Below are positions 16,025 through 23,607 of a stretch of DNA of 42,206 nucleotides, piece after piece. Source of the DNA: a virus; the IMG/VR virus record IMGVR_UViG_3300044678_000886, positions 1-42,206 of that record. One strand, 5' to 3'. Each line of letters opens with the position of its first letter. The stretch's first letter is position 1. The position numbers were made by a program, and so were the translations under genes. The notes beneath the pieces were generated by a model. The model saw nothing but the letters and a program-made list of their open reading frames with translations. It was not told where the DNA came from and did no database searches.

Positions 16025-16823
16025 AGACGCTAGGTACGCCTTAAACCTTTTTGTGTCTGACCCTGATTTACGGGTTAATTCAGAAACCCTAAAAACTCAA
16101 ATGGGTATTAGTAGACGTAAGAGTCGACAACTAATTATAGAGCTGGAGTCTGCTGGCTACGTAATTAGGCTTAGAAACTCAAACATAGGAACACGCTTAA
16201 AAATCTCACAGAAGGTACCAGTTTTGGTACCTTCCGATACGCTATATAGCGATATAGCCCTTAGCCCTATTTCTAATAGCTTAAAAGCTGATATCTCTTA
16301 TATAGCTACAAATAAATTCTTTGACGAAGTCAAAGAGGACGGGGGAAGCATGAATGATGAAATGTATCGAAGTCTATTTGGCTCAAAGTCCACAAGTGAC
16401 TTCGAAACCGACCAAAACGCTAAGATGGATAAACGTAAGCGTCATCGAGATAGCGTAGAGGTTGCTAAGTGGAATTCTAAAGATGTGGCTTACGAGTTTG
16501 CCGACCGCATGATGGACCTGTGGAATATTCCCCCATTCCGCGTTACTCAGTCCCGTTTTGTTATGGCTCTTGCGGGCATGCGTAAGAAATTTCAAACCAA
16601 CGGCGCTATAGAGGTTGCCATGATTGATATATTCTTCAGTTCAATCCAGCATGATAAATATAAAGATGGGAATCATCTTTGGCGTTCTTTTATTCGTATA
16701 GCTCCTTCCATTGTTGAGCAGGCTCGAATATCTGTAACTACACCAGAACAGAGAGAGACTGCTATTGTTGAGGCCAAGGCTCAAGCAGCCAAAAAACTGG
16801 CCCTATTTGATGACGAGGACTAA
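16011..16823 (+). CDS. Winged-helix replication initiator-like protein
   Basis: 270 residues from the ATG at 16011, overlapping the preceding stop by 14 bases. Residues 1-55 form a winged helix-turn-helix: SETLKTQMGISRRKSRQLIIELESAGYVIRL. Residues about 65-135 are a low-complexity linker, and the C-terminal part (WNSKDVAYEFADRMMDLWNIPP, then a helical segment ending HLWRSFIRIAPS) looks like a DnaD-type helical domain. The next gene is a DnaC-like loader and then a DnaB-like helicase, so this is probably the origin-binding or primosome component. The linker-coding DNA (16211-16335) is packed with inverted repeats, as in lambda gene O. Confidence 0.65.
   Translation: MSLSRDARYALNLFVSDPDLRVNSETLKTQMGISRRKSRQLIIELESAGYVIRLRNSNIGTRLKISQKVPVLVPSDTLYSDIALSPISNSLKADISYIATNKFFDEVKEDGGSMNDEMYRSLFGSKSTSDFETDQNAKMDKRKRHRDSVEVAKWNSKDVAYEFADRMMDLWNIPPFRVTQSRFVMALAGMRKKFQTNGAIEVAMIDIFFSSIQHDKYKDGNHLWRSFIRIAPSIVEQARISVTTPEQRETAIVEAKAQAAKKLALFDDED
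16211..16335 (+). other. Dyad-rich region inside initiator gene, candidate replication origin
   Basis: Perfect inverted repeats are seen: GAAGGTACCA (16211-16220) with TGGTACCTTC (16225-16234); the 12-bp palindrome CGCTATATAGCG (16240-16251); AGCTT-AA-AAGCT (16278-16289); and CTTTGAC-GAA-GTCAAAG (16319-16335). ATATAGC repeats three times (16244, 16252, 16300). All fall in the linker part of the winged-helix gene. AT-rich sequence lies between them. Dense dyads and iterons inside an initiator gene are the arrangement known from lambda O. Not proven to be an origin. Confidence 0.45.
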
Positions 16824-17509
16824 TGTTCAGTTTAGATAATTTACCTATCCGTAGACGTACTTGGATACAGATTGCCTCTCTCCCAAAGGCCAGAATCGGC
16901 TGGGAATTGGGCGACTGTAAAGACGTACCTACCGAGGCTCTTGATAGCCTCTCAAAATGGCTCACAGGGCTTTATAAGGGCAACGTAGTGTCGGCCGTAG
17001 GACGTCAAACTTGCGGTCTTGGCCTACTTCTTTACGGGTTGCCCGGTAGGGGCAAAACGACCGTTGCAGTTACCCTCCTACAGGAAATTATGAGAACTGC
17101 TACCCCAGAGGCTTTAAAAATGGGAGAGGGTAAGACTTTGGTCCGACCTTGCTACTTTATAACCTTCAACTCCCTTTTAGATTTAAAAGGCGCTTTGATG
17201 GATGAGCAAACTGAATCTGACAAGCTTTTGTACGACGGCATCTTGGGAGAGAGTTTAGATGATGCCTACAACGTAAGAGTTTTGGTTTTAGATGATGTAG
17301 GAAAAGAACATGCAAGTTTATCTGGCTGGCAAAAGAGTATGCTTCACCACGTTCTTAGGACTCGGTACAACAACGGACTTCCCACTATAGTTACCACCAA
17401 TGTAGAGTTAAAAAATTGGTCGGGACTTTACGGAGAAGCTACAGAGTCTTTTGCAAATGAAGCTTTTATGTATTTAAACATGGATAACATAAACGATTTG
17501 AGGAGATAG
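16823..17509 (+). CDS. DnaC-like helicase loader ATPase
   Basis: 228 residues, TAATG junction with the winged-helix gene. Walker A is GLPGRGKT (residues 72-79) and Walker B VLVLDD (D157, D158) followed by VGKE. This is the DnaC/IstB-type AAA+ fold; in phages it loads the replicative helicase at the origin. A following LRTRYNNGLPTIVTTN segment matches the sensor-1 asparagine region of DnaC. The helicase is four genes downstream and the putative initiator is directly upstream, which supports the role. Confidence 0.88.
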   Translation: MFSLDNLPIRRRTWIQIASLPKARIGWELGDCKDVPTEALDSLSKWLTGLYKGNVVSAVGRQTCGLGLLLYGLPGRGKTTVAVTLLQEIMRTATPEALKMGEGKTLVRPCYFITFNSLLDLKGALMDEQTESDKLLYDGILGESLDDAYNVRVLVLDDVGKEHASLSGWQKSMLHHVLRTRYNNGLPTIVTTNVELKNWSGLYGEATESFANEAFMYLNMDNINDLRR

Positions 17510-17511
17510 TT

Positions 17512-17655
17512 ATGGAGTTAGATGGATTACCAGTTCTTGTAGCAGATGATGATTTTATTGAGTATCTCTACGAACAAGGTTACGAAGAAACTATTGATGT
17601 AGCAGAGTTAGACTTTGAGTATAAACAGTGGGCAAAGGAAAATGTCAATGAGTAA
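17512..17655 (+). CDS. Acidic 47-residue hypothetical protein
   Basis: Starts at the ATG at 17512 two bases after the loader stop, with AGGAGA nine bases upstream. The 47 residues are strongly acidic (many Asp, Glu, aromatic residues such as Tyr and Phe) with no cysteine and no membrane segment. It overlaps the next gene by eight bases. It is too short for usual ORF cut-offs. Function unknown; small acidic proteins beside replication genes sometimes are regulators or DNA mimics, but nothing shows it here. Confidence 0.5.
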   Translation: MELDGLPVLVADDDFIEYLYEQGYEETIDVAELDFEYKQWAKENVNE

Positions 17656-17863
17656 AAAAGATTTGAGAGATTACGGCTACCTAACTGCTGATGAATTTGT
17701 AGACATAGTTACACCAGGTCTTAGAAATTATTTAAAGCACAATTGGGGTTCAGACAAAGACTCTTTGTACCACCCAGAAGATTTGTTCTCCACTGCGTCT
17801 ATTTATTTTGACGTGGCCTTAAATGTTGTTGGTCATTTTGGGATTCAAGGTAAGCGTGAGTGA
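17648..17863 (+). CDS. Small hypothetical protein in replication operon
   Basis: 71 residues from the ATG at 17648, which lies within the end of the acidic gene. An in-frame ATG at 17615 exists but has no ribosome site. The sequence has DLRDYGYLTADEFVDIV near the start and then HPEDLFSTASIYFDVA; it is helical, soluble, mildly acidic. It overlaps the SWIM-finger gene by eight bases, consistent with one operon. Not recognised. Confidence 0.5.
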   Translation: MSKKDLRDYGYLTADEFVDIVTPGLRNYLKHNWGSDKDSLYHPEDLFSTASIYFDVALNVVGHFGIQGKRE

Positions 17864-18155
17864 GTATAAGTTAATTCAAGTATTTTTAAGTCAAAGCTCC
17901 ACAAATCCAGGACCAGGAATTTTTGAAGTAAGTGGAGATGACGAACAAAACTTGAGGTGCACCTGCCCAGGGTTTAGCATTAAGGGGACATGCAAACATA
18001 CTAAGTATGTTGCGTTAGCCATTGTTGAAAACGAAGGGGTGTATCCAATTGAGGTATCGACAAAAGCTTCTCTTGCAGAAACAGAGTTGGCACGACAAGA
18101 CCCTGAAAAATTTAGAGAGTTTCTTTTAAAGTACGGAAAGATAAAGGTGTTCTAA
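17856..18155 (+). CDS. SWIM-type zinc finger protein
   Basis: 99 residues from the GTG at 17856 (AAGG upstream; the frame is open further up to an ATG at 17823 that lies inside the previous gene). Residues 35-48 read CTCPGFSIKGTCKH, with C35, C37, C46 and H48, the C-x-C-x(n)-C-x-H pattern of SWIM zinc fingers, which bind DNA or proteins. The rest is a helical tail. It lies between the loader and helicase genes. A SWIM finger alone, without a transposase or ATPase, is unusual; a recombination or replication accessory role is only inference. Confidence 0.6.
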   Translation: MSEYKLIQVFLSQSSTNPGPGIFEVSGDDEQNLRCTCPGFSIKGTCKHTKYVALAIVENEGVYPIEVSTKASLAETELARQDPEKFREFLLKYGKIKVF

Positions 18156-18562
18156 TGGAGAAAGGTGATATTAGTAATTCTCTTCCTCCTCGCATTTTAG
18201 TTACCTTTGATGTGATAGTGGACGAATACGTTGACAAACGTAAGATTCTTAATATCATTCCCGTTAGCAAAACAAAGACTCACTACAACCGTTTAGTTCT
18301 AAGCCATTTGTACTCAGTTACTCTAAAGCGCGGTTGGACCCTAGAGCTGGTAAGTTTCAAACATGACGAAGAGGAGTTGGTGGAAGTGATGCAGAATTTA
18401 GACCAGTACGCCACTAATCCTTTTAGGTATGCAACCCCATACAAGTCCGTAGACAAATTAGTAGACGACCTGCCATACAGAGCAGAGGTTGCAGGTGTAG
18501 TTGACCTTCCTACTCGCTTAATGCGTTATGGAAGTTGGGGATTGGATTTTCCTAACCTATGA
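18155..18562 (+). CDS. Hypothetical protein, replication operon
   Basis: 135 residues, TAATG junction upstream and ATGA overlap with the helicase gene downstream, so it is co-translated with the replication genes. It begins with two strands (RILVTFDVIVDEYVD, RKILNIIPV), then helices with a conserved-looking NRLVLSHLYSVTLKRGWTLELVSF. No motif identified. The strand-rich start could be an RNase H- or resolvase-like fold, but catalytic residues are not evident. Function unknown. Confidence 0.5.
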   Translation: MEKGDISNSLPPRILVTFDVIVDEYVDKRKILNIIPVSKTKTHYNRLVLSHLYSVTLKRGWTLELVSFKHDEEELVEVMQNLDQYATNPFRYATPYKSVDKLVDDLPYRAEVAGVVDLPTRLMRYGSWGLDFPNL

Positions 18563-19785
18563 CAAATGAAGCAAAATTAATAAGCGCTGCCATCCAGACT
18601 AGAGATTTATCTGCTCTATTTGAACGAGGAGTAACCGACTCTTGGTTTCCAGACCAAGACGACCGTCGTATTTGGGTTTTTCTTCGTTCACACTTTTCAA
18701 AGTACGGTGAATGTCCAAGTTTAGAAGTTGTAACTGAGAACTTCCCTACTTATCAAGTATTAAACCTGTCCGATTCAATGGACTTTTTACTAGATGATTT
18801 GATTTCAAAGCGTCGTAAAGTTGCCACTAGTTCTATGTTGCGTGAAGCGATTCAAGCAATTGAAAAAGAACAAGACCATGAAGCCGCTCTTATTGCTCTT
18901 CAACGAGGTATGGTTAAGATTGAAGAGGCTGGACTTAGTACCAGCACAGATGTTAACTTGGTTAAAACAACAGAGACTCGTTGGGACGAATATCAACAAT
19001 TAAAAGCAAACCCAGGATTGTTGGGGTATGCAACTGGTTTTCCTACAATTGACGCTGTTACTAGCGGATTACAGAATGGGCAATTAATTGTTTTGGTTGC
19101 TCCCCCTAAAACAGGTAAATCAACTCTTGCTTTACAGATGGCTAGAAACATTCACAAAGACGGCGCAGTCCCGTTATTTCAATCTTTTGAAATGTCTAAT
19201 ACAGAACAGCAAAAACGTTATGATGCTATGAGAGCTATGGTTTCTCATCACCGTCTTATTACAGGTTCTCTTACAGATGAAGAAGAGGCTAGATACAGAG
19301 CTTCTCTAACCGCCATGGCTGCAGACCCACATAATTTTTGGTTAACTGACGCTGCTGGTGGACAAACTGTTGCAGCAGTGGCAAGTAAGATTCAAACTAT
19401 TCAACCCGATGTTATTTTTATTGACGGTGTGTATTTAATGATTGATGAACAGAGCGGTGAGGCAAATACTCCATTAGCTCTTACTAACATTACTCGTTCC
19501 TTAAAACGTTTAGCACAGCGTGTGGACAAGCCAATAGTTGTTTCTACTCAGGTGCTTCAATGGAAGATGCGTAAAGGCAAAGTGACTACTGATTCCATTG
19601 GTTATTCATCTTCTTTTTTCCAAGACGCAGACGTGTTGTTTGGTTTGGAACGAGAAGACGACACCGTAGACGACACTAGAATTCTTAAAGTATTGGCTGC
19701 TCGTAATTCAGGTCCTACAGAGACTTCTTTGCTTTGGGATTGGAATACGGGTCAATTTAGAGAGTTATCTGGAGACGACCTATGA
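18559..19785 (+). CDS. Replicative DNA helicase, DnaB-like
   Basis: 408 residues. The N-terminal 130 residues are helical, like the DnaB N-terminal domain. GYATGFPTIDAVTSGLQNGQL leads into Walker A APPKTGKS (residues 181-188), followed by QSFEMS and a Walker B-like PDVIFIDGVYLM. The later IVVSTQVLQ and SYSSSFFQDADVLFGL correspond to DnaB motifs H3 and H4. The protein would be the hexameric 5'-3' helicase at the fork. Next gene is the primase, the usual partner. ATGA overlaps on both sides. Confidence 0.9.
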   Translation: MTNEAKLISAAIQTRDLSALFERGVTDSWFPDQDDRRIWVFLRSHFSKYGECPSLEVVTENFPTYQVLNLSDSMDFLLDDLISKRRKVATSSMLREAIQAIEKEQDHEAALIALQRGMVKIEEAGLSTSTDVNLVKTTETRWDEYQQLKANPGLLGYATGFPTIDAVTSGLQNGQLIVLVAPPKTGKSTLALQMARNIHKDGAVPLFQSFEMSNTEQQKRYDAMRAMVSHHRLITGSLTDEEEARYRASLTAMAADPHNFWLTDAAGGQTVAAVASKIQTIQPDVIFIDGVYLMIDEQSGEANTPLALTNITRSLKRLAQRVDKPIVVSTQVLQWKMRKGKVTTDSIGYSSSFFQDADVLFGLEREDDTVDDTRILKVLAARNSGPTETSLLWDWNTGQFRELSGDDL

Positions 19786-20714
19786 GACTAGAAGAGATGG
19801 AGACTGTTTTATCTCGATTAGGTATTGAAGTTGTATCTGTGAGGGGAAGTGAAATTCAATCTTATTGTCCTGGTCACAAACTCATCAAAGGAAAAGAAGA
19901 CAGCAATCCGTCATGGTACATAAACGCTGATACTGGAGCACATATTTGTTTTAGTTGTGGGTATAAGGGGAGTTTAATGTCTTTAATTTGCGATGTTAAG
20001 CAAGTTGATTATGCAGATGCTAAAGATTGGTTTTATTTAGAAAACGAAGATTTATCTTTAGTTATGGAAAGAGCAGAGAAAAAAGAAGAACCTATATTTA
20101 AAGAAGTTGTAGAGATATCAGAAGCTCGTTTAGCTTTGTTCACTGACCCTCCCGCTGAAGCGCTCGCTGCTCGCGGTTTCAAGTTAGAGTCAGCTAGAGA
20201 ACATGAAGTGTTGTGGGACCCCAAACATAACAACTGGATTACGCCCATACGTAACCCTTTTACCAACAAACTCATGGGGTGGCAGGAGAAAGGTTATGTC
20301 AAACGTTACTTCAAGAATTACCCTACGGGAGTGGAAAAAAGCAAAGCTCTTTTTGGCTTTCGCAGGTACGATGGTGGCAGGCTTATTGTTGTTGAGTCTC
20401 CTCTAGACGTAGTTAGATTATCTTCAGTTGGTGTTTCTGGTGGGGTTGCTACATTTGGTTCTTTAGTTTCTAAAGAACAAGTCAGCCTCATCAGAAGCGC
20501 TGACCAAATCGTGTTTGCTTTTGATAACGACGACGCTGGAAGACTTGCTGCTCAGAAGATGCTTGACTTAACTGTGTCTTTAAGTTTTGAAGCTTGGTTT
20601 TTTAATTATTCGGCTACAACTATGAAGGATGTAGGCGGTATGAGTAAAGCAGAGATACTTACTGGATTGGAAACTGCAAAGCACAGTTTGCACGGACTTA
20701 AGGCAATAGTATGA
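19782..20714 (+). CDS. DNA primase, DnaG-type (CHC2 zinc finger and TOPRIM)
   Basis: 310 residues. A CHC2 zinc finger is present: C29 and H32 (YCPGH), then C56 and C59 (CFSCG). The TOPRIM core follows with E205 in VVESPLD and D248, D250 and D251 in FAFDNDDAG, the metal-binding residues. The protein synthesises RNA primers for the DnaB-like helicase directly upstream. It is shorter than bacterial DnaG (about 600 residues), missing the C-terminal helicase-interaction domain, which is common in phages. ATGA overlaps on both sides. Confidence 0.9.
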   Translation: MRLEEMETVLSRLGIEVVSVRGSEIQSYCPGHKLIKGKEDSNPSWYINADTGAHICFSCGYKGSLMSLICDVKQVDYADAKDWFYLENEDLSLVMERAEKKEEPIFKEVVEISEARLALFTDPPAEALAARGFKLESAREHEVLWDPKHNNWITPIRNPFTNKLMGWQEKGYVKRYFKNYPTGVEKSKALFGFRRYDGGRLIVVESPLDVVRLSSVGVSGGVATFGSLVSKEQVSLIRSADQIVFAFDNDDAGRLAAQKMLDLTVSLSFEAWFFNYSATTMKDVGGMSKAEILTGLETAKHSLHGLKAIV

Positions 20715-22294
20715 CTTTTAAAGGAACCTTATTACCTTATCAACCAGAGGCAGTTGACCGAATGTGCGAGCGCAAAAAAATGCTTGTTGCGTACGATTTA
20801 GGTTTAGGCAAAACTATTATGACTATCGCTGCTTTAGAACGATTGATGGATGAAGGCAAGGTAACTGAGCCTGGAATCATAGTTTGTTTATCAAGTATTA
20901 AGTATCAATGGGCTAATCAAATTAAAAAGTTTACAGAAGGAACGTCTACAGCCATTGTAATTGACGGTACACCAAAACAAAGAGAAGCTCAATACAACAA
21001 AGTTTACCGTTGGCGAGACACAAAAATAGATTACGTGATACTTAACTATGAACAAGTAGTTAACGATTGGAAATTTATTCAAAAGTTACCAAAAGGGTTT
21101 GTTGTGTTAGACGAGGCTACTGCTATTAAATCTTTTAAATCTAAACGTTCTAAAGCTGTAAAAAAGTTGTCAGACGCCCCATATAGGTTTGCTTTAACTG
21201 GAACTCCAATTGAAAATGGAAAGCCAGAAGAACTGTTCAGTATTATGCAGTTTGTAGACCAGTCTGTTTTAGGACGGTTTGATATCTTTGATACTGCTTT
21301 TATAGTTAGAAATAACTGGGGTGGGGTTGACAGGTACAGAAACTTAAATACTTTACATGAACGTCTTAAAGAAGCGTGTGTCAGAAAATCTCAAAAAGAC
21401 GCAGATGTTGCTCCATATCTGCCAGACGCTTTGTACAAAGAACCTCTTCAAGTAATACTAGATAGAAAATCCGCAAAGCTATACTCTAGAATTTTGTCTG
21501 ACTTACTTATAGACCTAGATGACGCTCAAACACTATTTGGTGCTAATTTTAATCTGCTTGCTCACTACGGCTATGAAAGCCAGTGGAATCAAGGAGACGA
21601 GCTTCGTGGAAAAATCATGTCTAAAATTGGTTGTTTAAAGATGCTGTGCTGTTCCCCAAATCTAATTAAATCAAGTGCTGATAAGTTCAGGTTAGCTAAA
21701 GGGGAAGGGTCTGCTTACGCAGCTCAACTTGATGACGAAGGCCTTTTAGAATCAATGCCTGAGACTAAATTAGACATGTTAATTGCTTACTCTAAAGATT
21801 TCCTAGAACAAGATGAATCTAACAAACTTGTCATTTTTTGTACTTACGTAGAGATGCTTGACAAGATTATTGATAGGCTTGGTTCCGATATATGCAGGGT
21901 CTACTCTGGACAGATAGATTCTAAAACTAAAGAGGAACACAAAGTTGAATTTAATACTTCTCCTAATGTTAGGGTTCTCGTTAGCTCTGACGCTGGGGGC
22001 TATGGCGTTGACCTACCATCTGCTAATCTTCTTATCAACTACGACCTTCCCTGGTCTTCTGGCTTGGCTACTCAAAGGAACGGACGAATCAACAGAGCGT
22101 CTTCAGAATGGTCCACAATCGTCATACAAGACATCCTTGTAAGCGGGTCTATAGAGATGAGACAGTATGAAGCCCTACAGCAAAAAAACGCTGTGGCCTC
22201 GGCTGTTTTAGATGGAACGGGCATAAACGACAAAGGCGGGGTTGACTTGACTATTAGTAGTCTTAAAAAGTTTTTATTAGATAGTTCCGTGTAG
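20711..22294 (+). CDS. SNF2-like DNA helicase / translocase
   Basis: 527 residues. The N-terminus LPYQPEAVDRM is the Q-like motif, followed by Walker A DLGLGKT (residues 29-35), motif II DEAT (134-137), motif III ALTGTPIEN, and in the second domain VIFCTY, SSDAGGYGVDLPSANLLINYDLPWSSGLATQRNGRINR (motifs V and VI). This is a superfamily 2, SNF2-type ATPase with no extra accessory domain visible. In T4-like phages related enzymes (UvsW) reshape forks and recombination intermediates. ATGA overlap with the primase places it in the replication operon. Confidence 0.88.
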   Translation: MTFKGTLLPYQPEAVDRMCERKKMLVAYDLGLGKTIMTIAALERLMDEGKVTEPGIIVCLSSIKYQWANQIKKFTEGTSTAIVIDGTPKQREAQYNKVYRWRDTKIDYVILNYEQVVNDWKFIQKLPKGFVVLDEATAIKSFKSKRSKAVKKLSDAPYRFALTGTPIENGKPEELFSIMQFVDQSVLGRFDIFDTAFIVRNNWGGVDRYRNLNTLHERLKEACVRKSQKDADVAPYLPDALYKEPLQVILDRKSAKLYSRILSDLLIDLDDAQTLFGANFNLLAHYGYESQWNQGDELRGKIMSKIGCLKMLCCSPNLIKSSADKFRLAKGEGSAYAAQLDDEGLLESMPETKLDMLIAYSKDFLEQDESNKLVIFCTYVEMLDKIIDRLGSDICRVYSGQIDSKTKEEHKVEFNTSPNVRVLVSSDAGGYGVDLPSANLLINYDLPWSSGLATQRNGRINRASSEWSTIVIQDILVSGSIEMRQYEALQQKNAVASAVLDGTGINDKGGVDLTISSLKKFLLDSSV

Positions 22295-22297
22295 AGT
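22292..22297 (+). promoter_or_regulatory. Leaderless -10 element TAGAGT
   Basis: TAGAGT ends six bases (ACTCCC) before the ATG at 22304 and overlaps the stop codon of the SNF2 gene. There is no Shine-Dalgarno before the ATG, so transcription starting about seven bases after the box would begin at the start codon. Confidence 0.5.
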
Positions 22298-22303
22298 ACT
22301 CCC

Positions 22304-22471
22304 ATGCCAACCTACGAATTTCGTTGTGAGTCCTGTGAAGCCTACGGCACTGGGGAGTACTCCATTCACGAGGACGCTCAAATGAGATGCCCTAGATGTC
22401 ACACTTTAATGTCTAAAATATACTCAGCTCCTGGTTTAATATTTAAAGGCAGCGGTTGGGGCGGAAAATAG
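22304..22471 (+). CDS. FmdB-family small zinc ribbon protein
   Basis: 55 residues. PTYEFRCESCEAYG opens the FmdB/CxxC_CxxC_SSSS family, with C8, C11, C29 and C32 forming a zinc ribbon, and the ending SAPGLIFKGSGW is the family signature. These small proteins are common in bacteria and phages and are often called regulatory, but their biochemical role is not established. The gene appears leaderless, with TAGAGT six bases upstream of the ATG and no ribosome site. It falls below usual size cut-offs. Confidence 0.8.
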   Translation: MPTYEFRCESCEAYGTGEYSIHEDAQMRCPRCHTLMSKIYSAPGLIFKGSGWGGK

Positions 22472-22485
22472 GGTTTTATACCTGT

Positions 22486-22491
22486 TAAAAT
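22486..22491 (+). promoter_or_regulatory. Leaderless extended -10 element TGT-TAAAAT
   Basis: TAAAAT with a TGN extension (TGT, 22483-22485) lies six bases (AGTTTA) before the ATG at 22498. No Shine-Dalgarno is present. No -35 match at the right distance. Confidence 0.6.
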
Positions 22492-22497
22492 AGTTTA

Positions 22498-22653
22498 ATG
22501 CCAAATGCACCTAAGACCCCAACGCGTACTATCCGCGTATCTGACGAGCTGTGGACAGCTGTCCAGAAGAAGGCTGCCCTAGAAGAGGTCACAGTCACTA
22601 GCGTCATTATTGAAGCTTTGAACAACTACGTATCTGGGGTTGACAAGGGGTAA
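22498..22653 (+). CDS. Ribbon-helix-helix DNA-binding protein
   Basis: 51 residues. TRTIRVSDELWTAVQKKAA followed by a second helix (VTSVIIEALNNYV) is the ribbon-helix-helix pattern of CopG/Arc/MetJ-type regulators, with the beta strand near residues 9-14 contacting DNA. It is expected to act as a dimeric repressor, perhaps of nearby phage genes. No toxin partner is adjacent, so a toxin-antitoxin pair is not supported. The gene appears leaderless (see the -10 box at 22486). Confidence 0.8.
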   Translation: MPNAPKTPTRTIRVSDELWTAVQKKAALEEVTVTSVIIEALNNYVSGVDKG

Positions 22654-22668
22654 CTACCTGATTAAGTT
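22640..22668 (+). promoter_or_regulatory. Candidate sigma-70-type promoter TTGACA-17-TAAGTT
   Basis: A perfect -35 TTGACA (22640-22645), inside the end of the RHH gene, is separated by 17 bases from TAAGTT (22663-22668), which matches the -10 only weakly. It lies just ahead of the AGGAGGT site and ATG at 22694. Confidence 0.35.
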
Positions 22669-22693
22669 TGTACCAACCTAATAGGAGGTACAA

Positions 22694-23131
22694 ATGCCAG
22701 ACAATAGTGTAGACGCTCTACTTGATGAGCAGTTAGAAATCGTAAAAGGTGAAGTACGTCAGTACGTAGCTCTTAAAGACCAAATAGACTCCCTAAACAA
22801 AAGAAAAGACGACATTAAAGGTCGTATCTTTGCTGTTGCAGAAAACTATGGAGAGCCTACAGATAAAGGTCATATTGTTTTTCCAATAAATGAGGAAACA
22901 ACAGGTACTAAGTCTATTGTTAAACAACGTCGTGCTTCTAAAGTTTTTAATGAAGAAAGAGCAGATACTGTTTTAACTTCTAAATCGTTAAAAGAACGTT
23001 GTGTTAAAACTGTAGAAGTTTTAGATGAAGACGCAATTATGGCTGCATATTATGAAGGACTATTGACTGACTCTGACATTGACTCAATGTTTCCAGAGAA
23101 AGTTACTTGGGCTTTAATTTTGGAGAAGTAA
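22694..23131 (+). CDS. Coiled-coil hypothetical protein
   Basis: 145 residues, with AGGAGGT upstream of the ATG. The N-terminal 50 residues are a heptad-like helix (LEIVKGEVRQYVALKDQIDSLNKRKDDIKGRIF), followed by a strand region about DKGHIVFPI and a helical end with several acidic residues. This layout resembles small phage proteins with a coiled coil beside replication genes, including Gam-like nuclease inhibitors, but no specific match is claimed. A possible promoter lies in front, so it may begin the polymerase transcript. Confidence 0.55.
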   Translation: MPDNSVDALLDEQLEIVKGEVRQYVALKDQIDSLNKRKDDIKGRIFAVAENYGEPTDKGHIVFPINEETTGTKSIVKQRRASKVFNEERADTVLTSKSLKERCVKTVEVLDEDAIMAAYYEGLLTDSDIDSMFPEKVTWALILEK

Positions 23132-23132
23132 A

Positions 23133-23594
23133 TTGCCTAATGACTTTATTGAAGAGACCTTTGGCGAATTAGACGCTTTCTATCCAGGAAGCAAACGCAA
23201 ACGTCGCAAACCCGTCCCAGAAAAACCTGTGGTAGAAGTCGTGCCTTGGGAAGACGAGTACTTTGAAAAGTTTATAAACGGACAAAAAGTAAAACTATAT
23301 ACATTAGGGTCTTTAGCTAAAGCTATAAATCGCTCACCTAAAACCTTGCGTAAATGGATGGAACAAGGTAAGTTTCCACAATCACCTTACCGAATGCCAG
23401 ATACTGTAGGTAAAAACGGAAAAACCTACGTTGGGAGAAGGCTATACAGTAAAGCGATGGTGGATGCCGTGGTAAAAATCTTTGCCTCGGCTGGACTGCT
23501 ACACGCGGATAGAGTAGAATTATCTACGCACCGGAATCTTGCAGACAAGATAACCGAGGTGTGGAATGAAATCCGCACAACCGAAACTAACTAA
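23133..23594 (+). CDS. MerR-like helix-turn-helix protein
   Basis: 153 residues from a TTG start at 23133 with GGAGAAG eight bases upstream. After a basic N-terminal stretch (SKRKRRKP), residues about 52-110 contain YTLGSLAKAINRSPKTLRKWMEQG and RRLYSKAMVDAVV, the helix-turn-helix and wing of the MerR/excisionase type. It is therefore a DNA-binding regulator or DNA-bending protein. No effector domain follows. It lies between the coiled-coil protein and the probable ssDNA-binding protein ahead of the polymerase. Confidence 0.65.
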   Translation: MPNDFIEETFGELDAFYPGSKRKRRKPVPEKPVVEVVPWEDEYFEKFINGQKVKLYTLGSLAKAINRSPKTLRKWMEQGKFPQSPYRMPDTVGKNGKTYVGRRLYSKAMVDAVVKIFASAGLLHADRVELSTHRNLADKITEVWNEIRTTETN

Positions 23595-23607
23595 GGAGAA
23601 ATGCCAA

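Noticed and set aside
22498-23131. RHH protein and coiled-coil neighbour as a toxin-antitoxin pair
   Set aside because: No toxin-like gene is adjacent; the neighbour is a 145-residue coiled-coil protein with its own candidate promoter.
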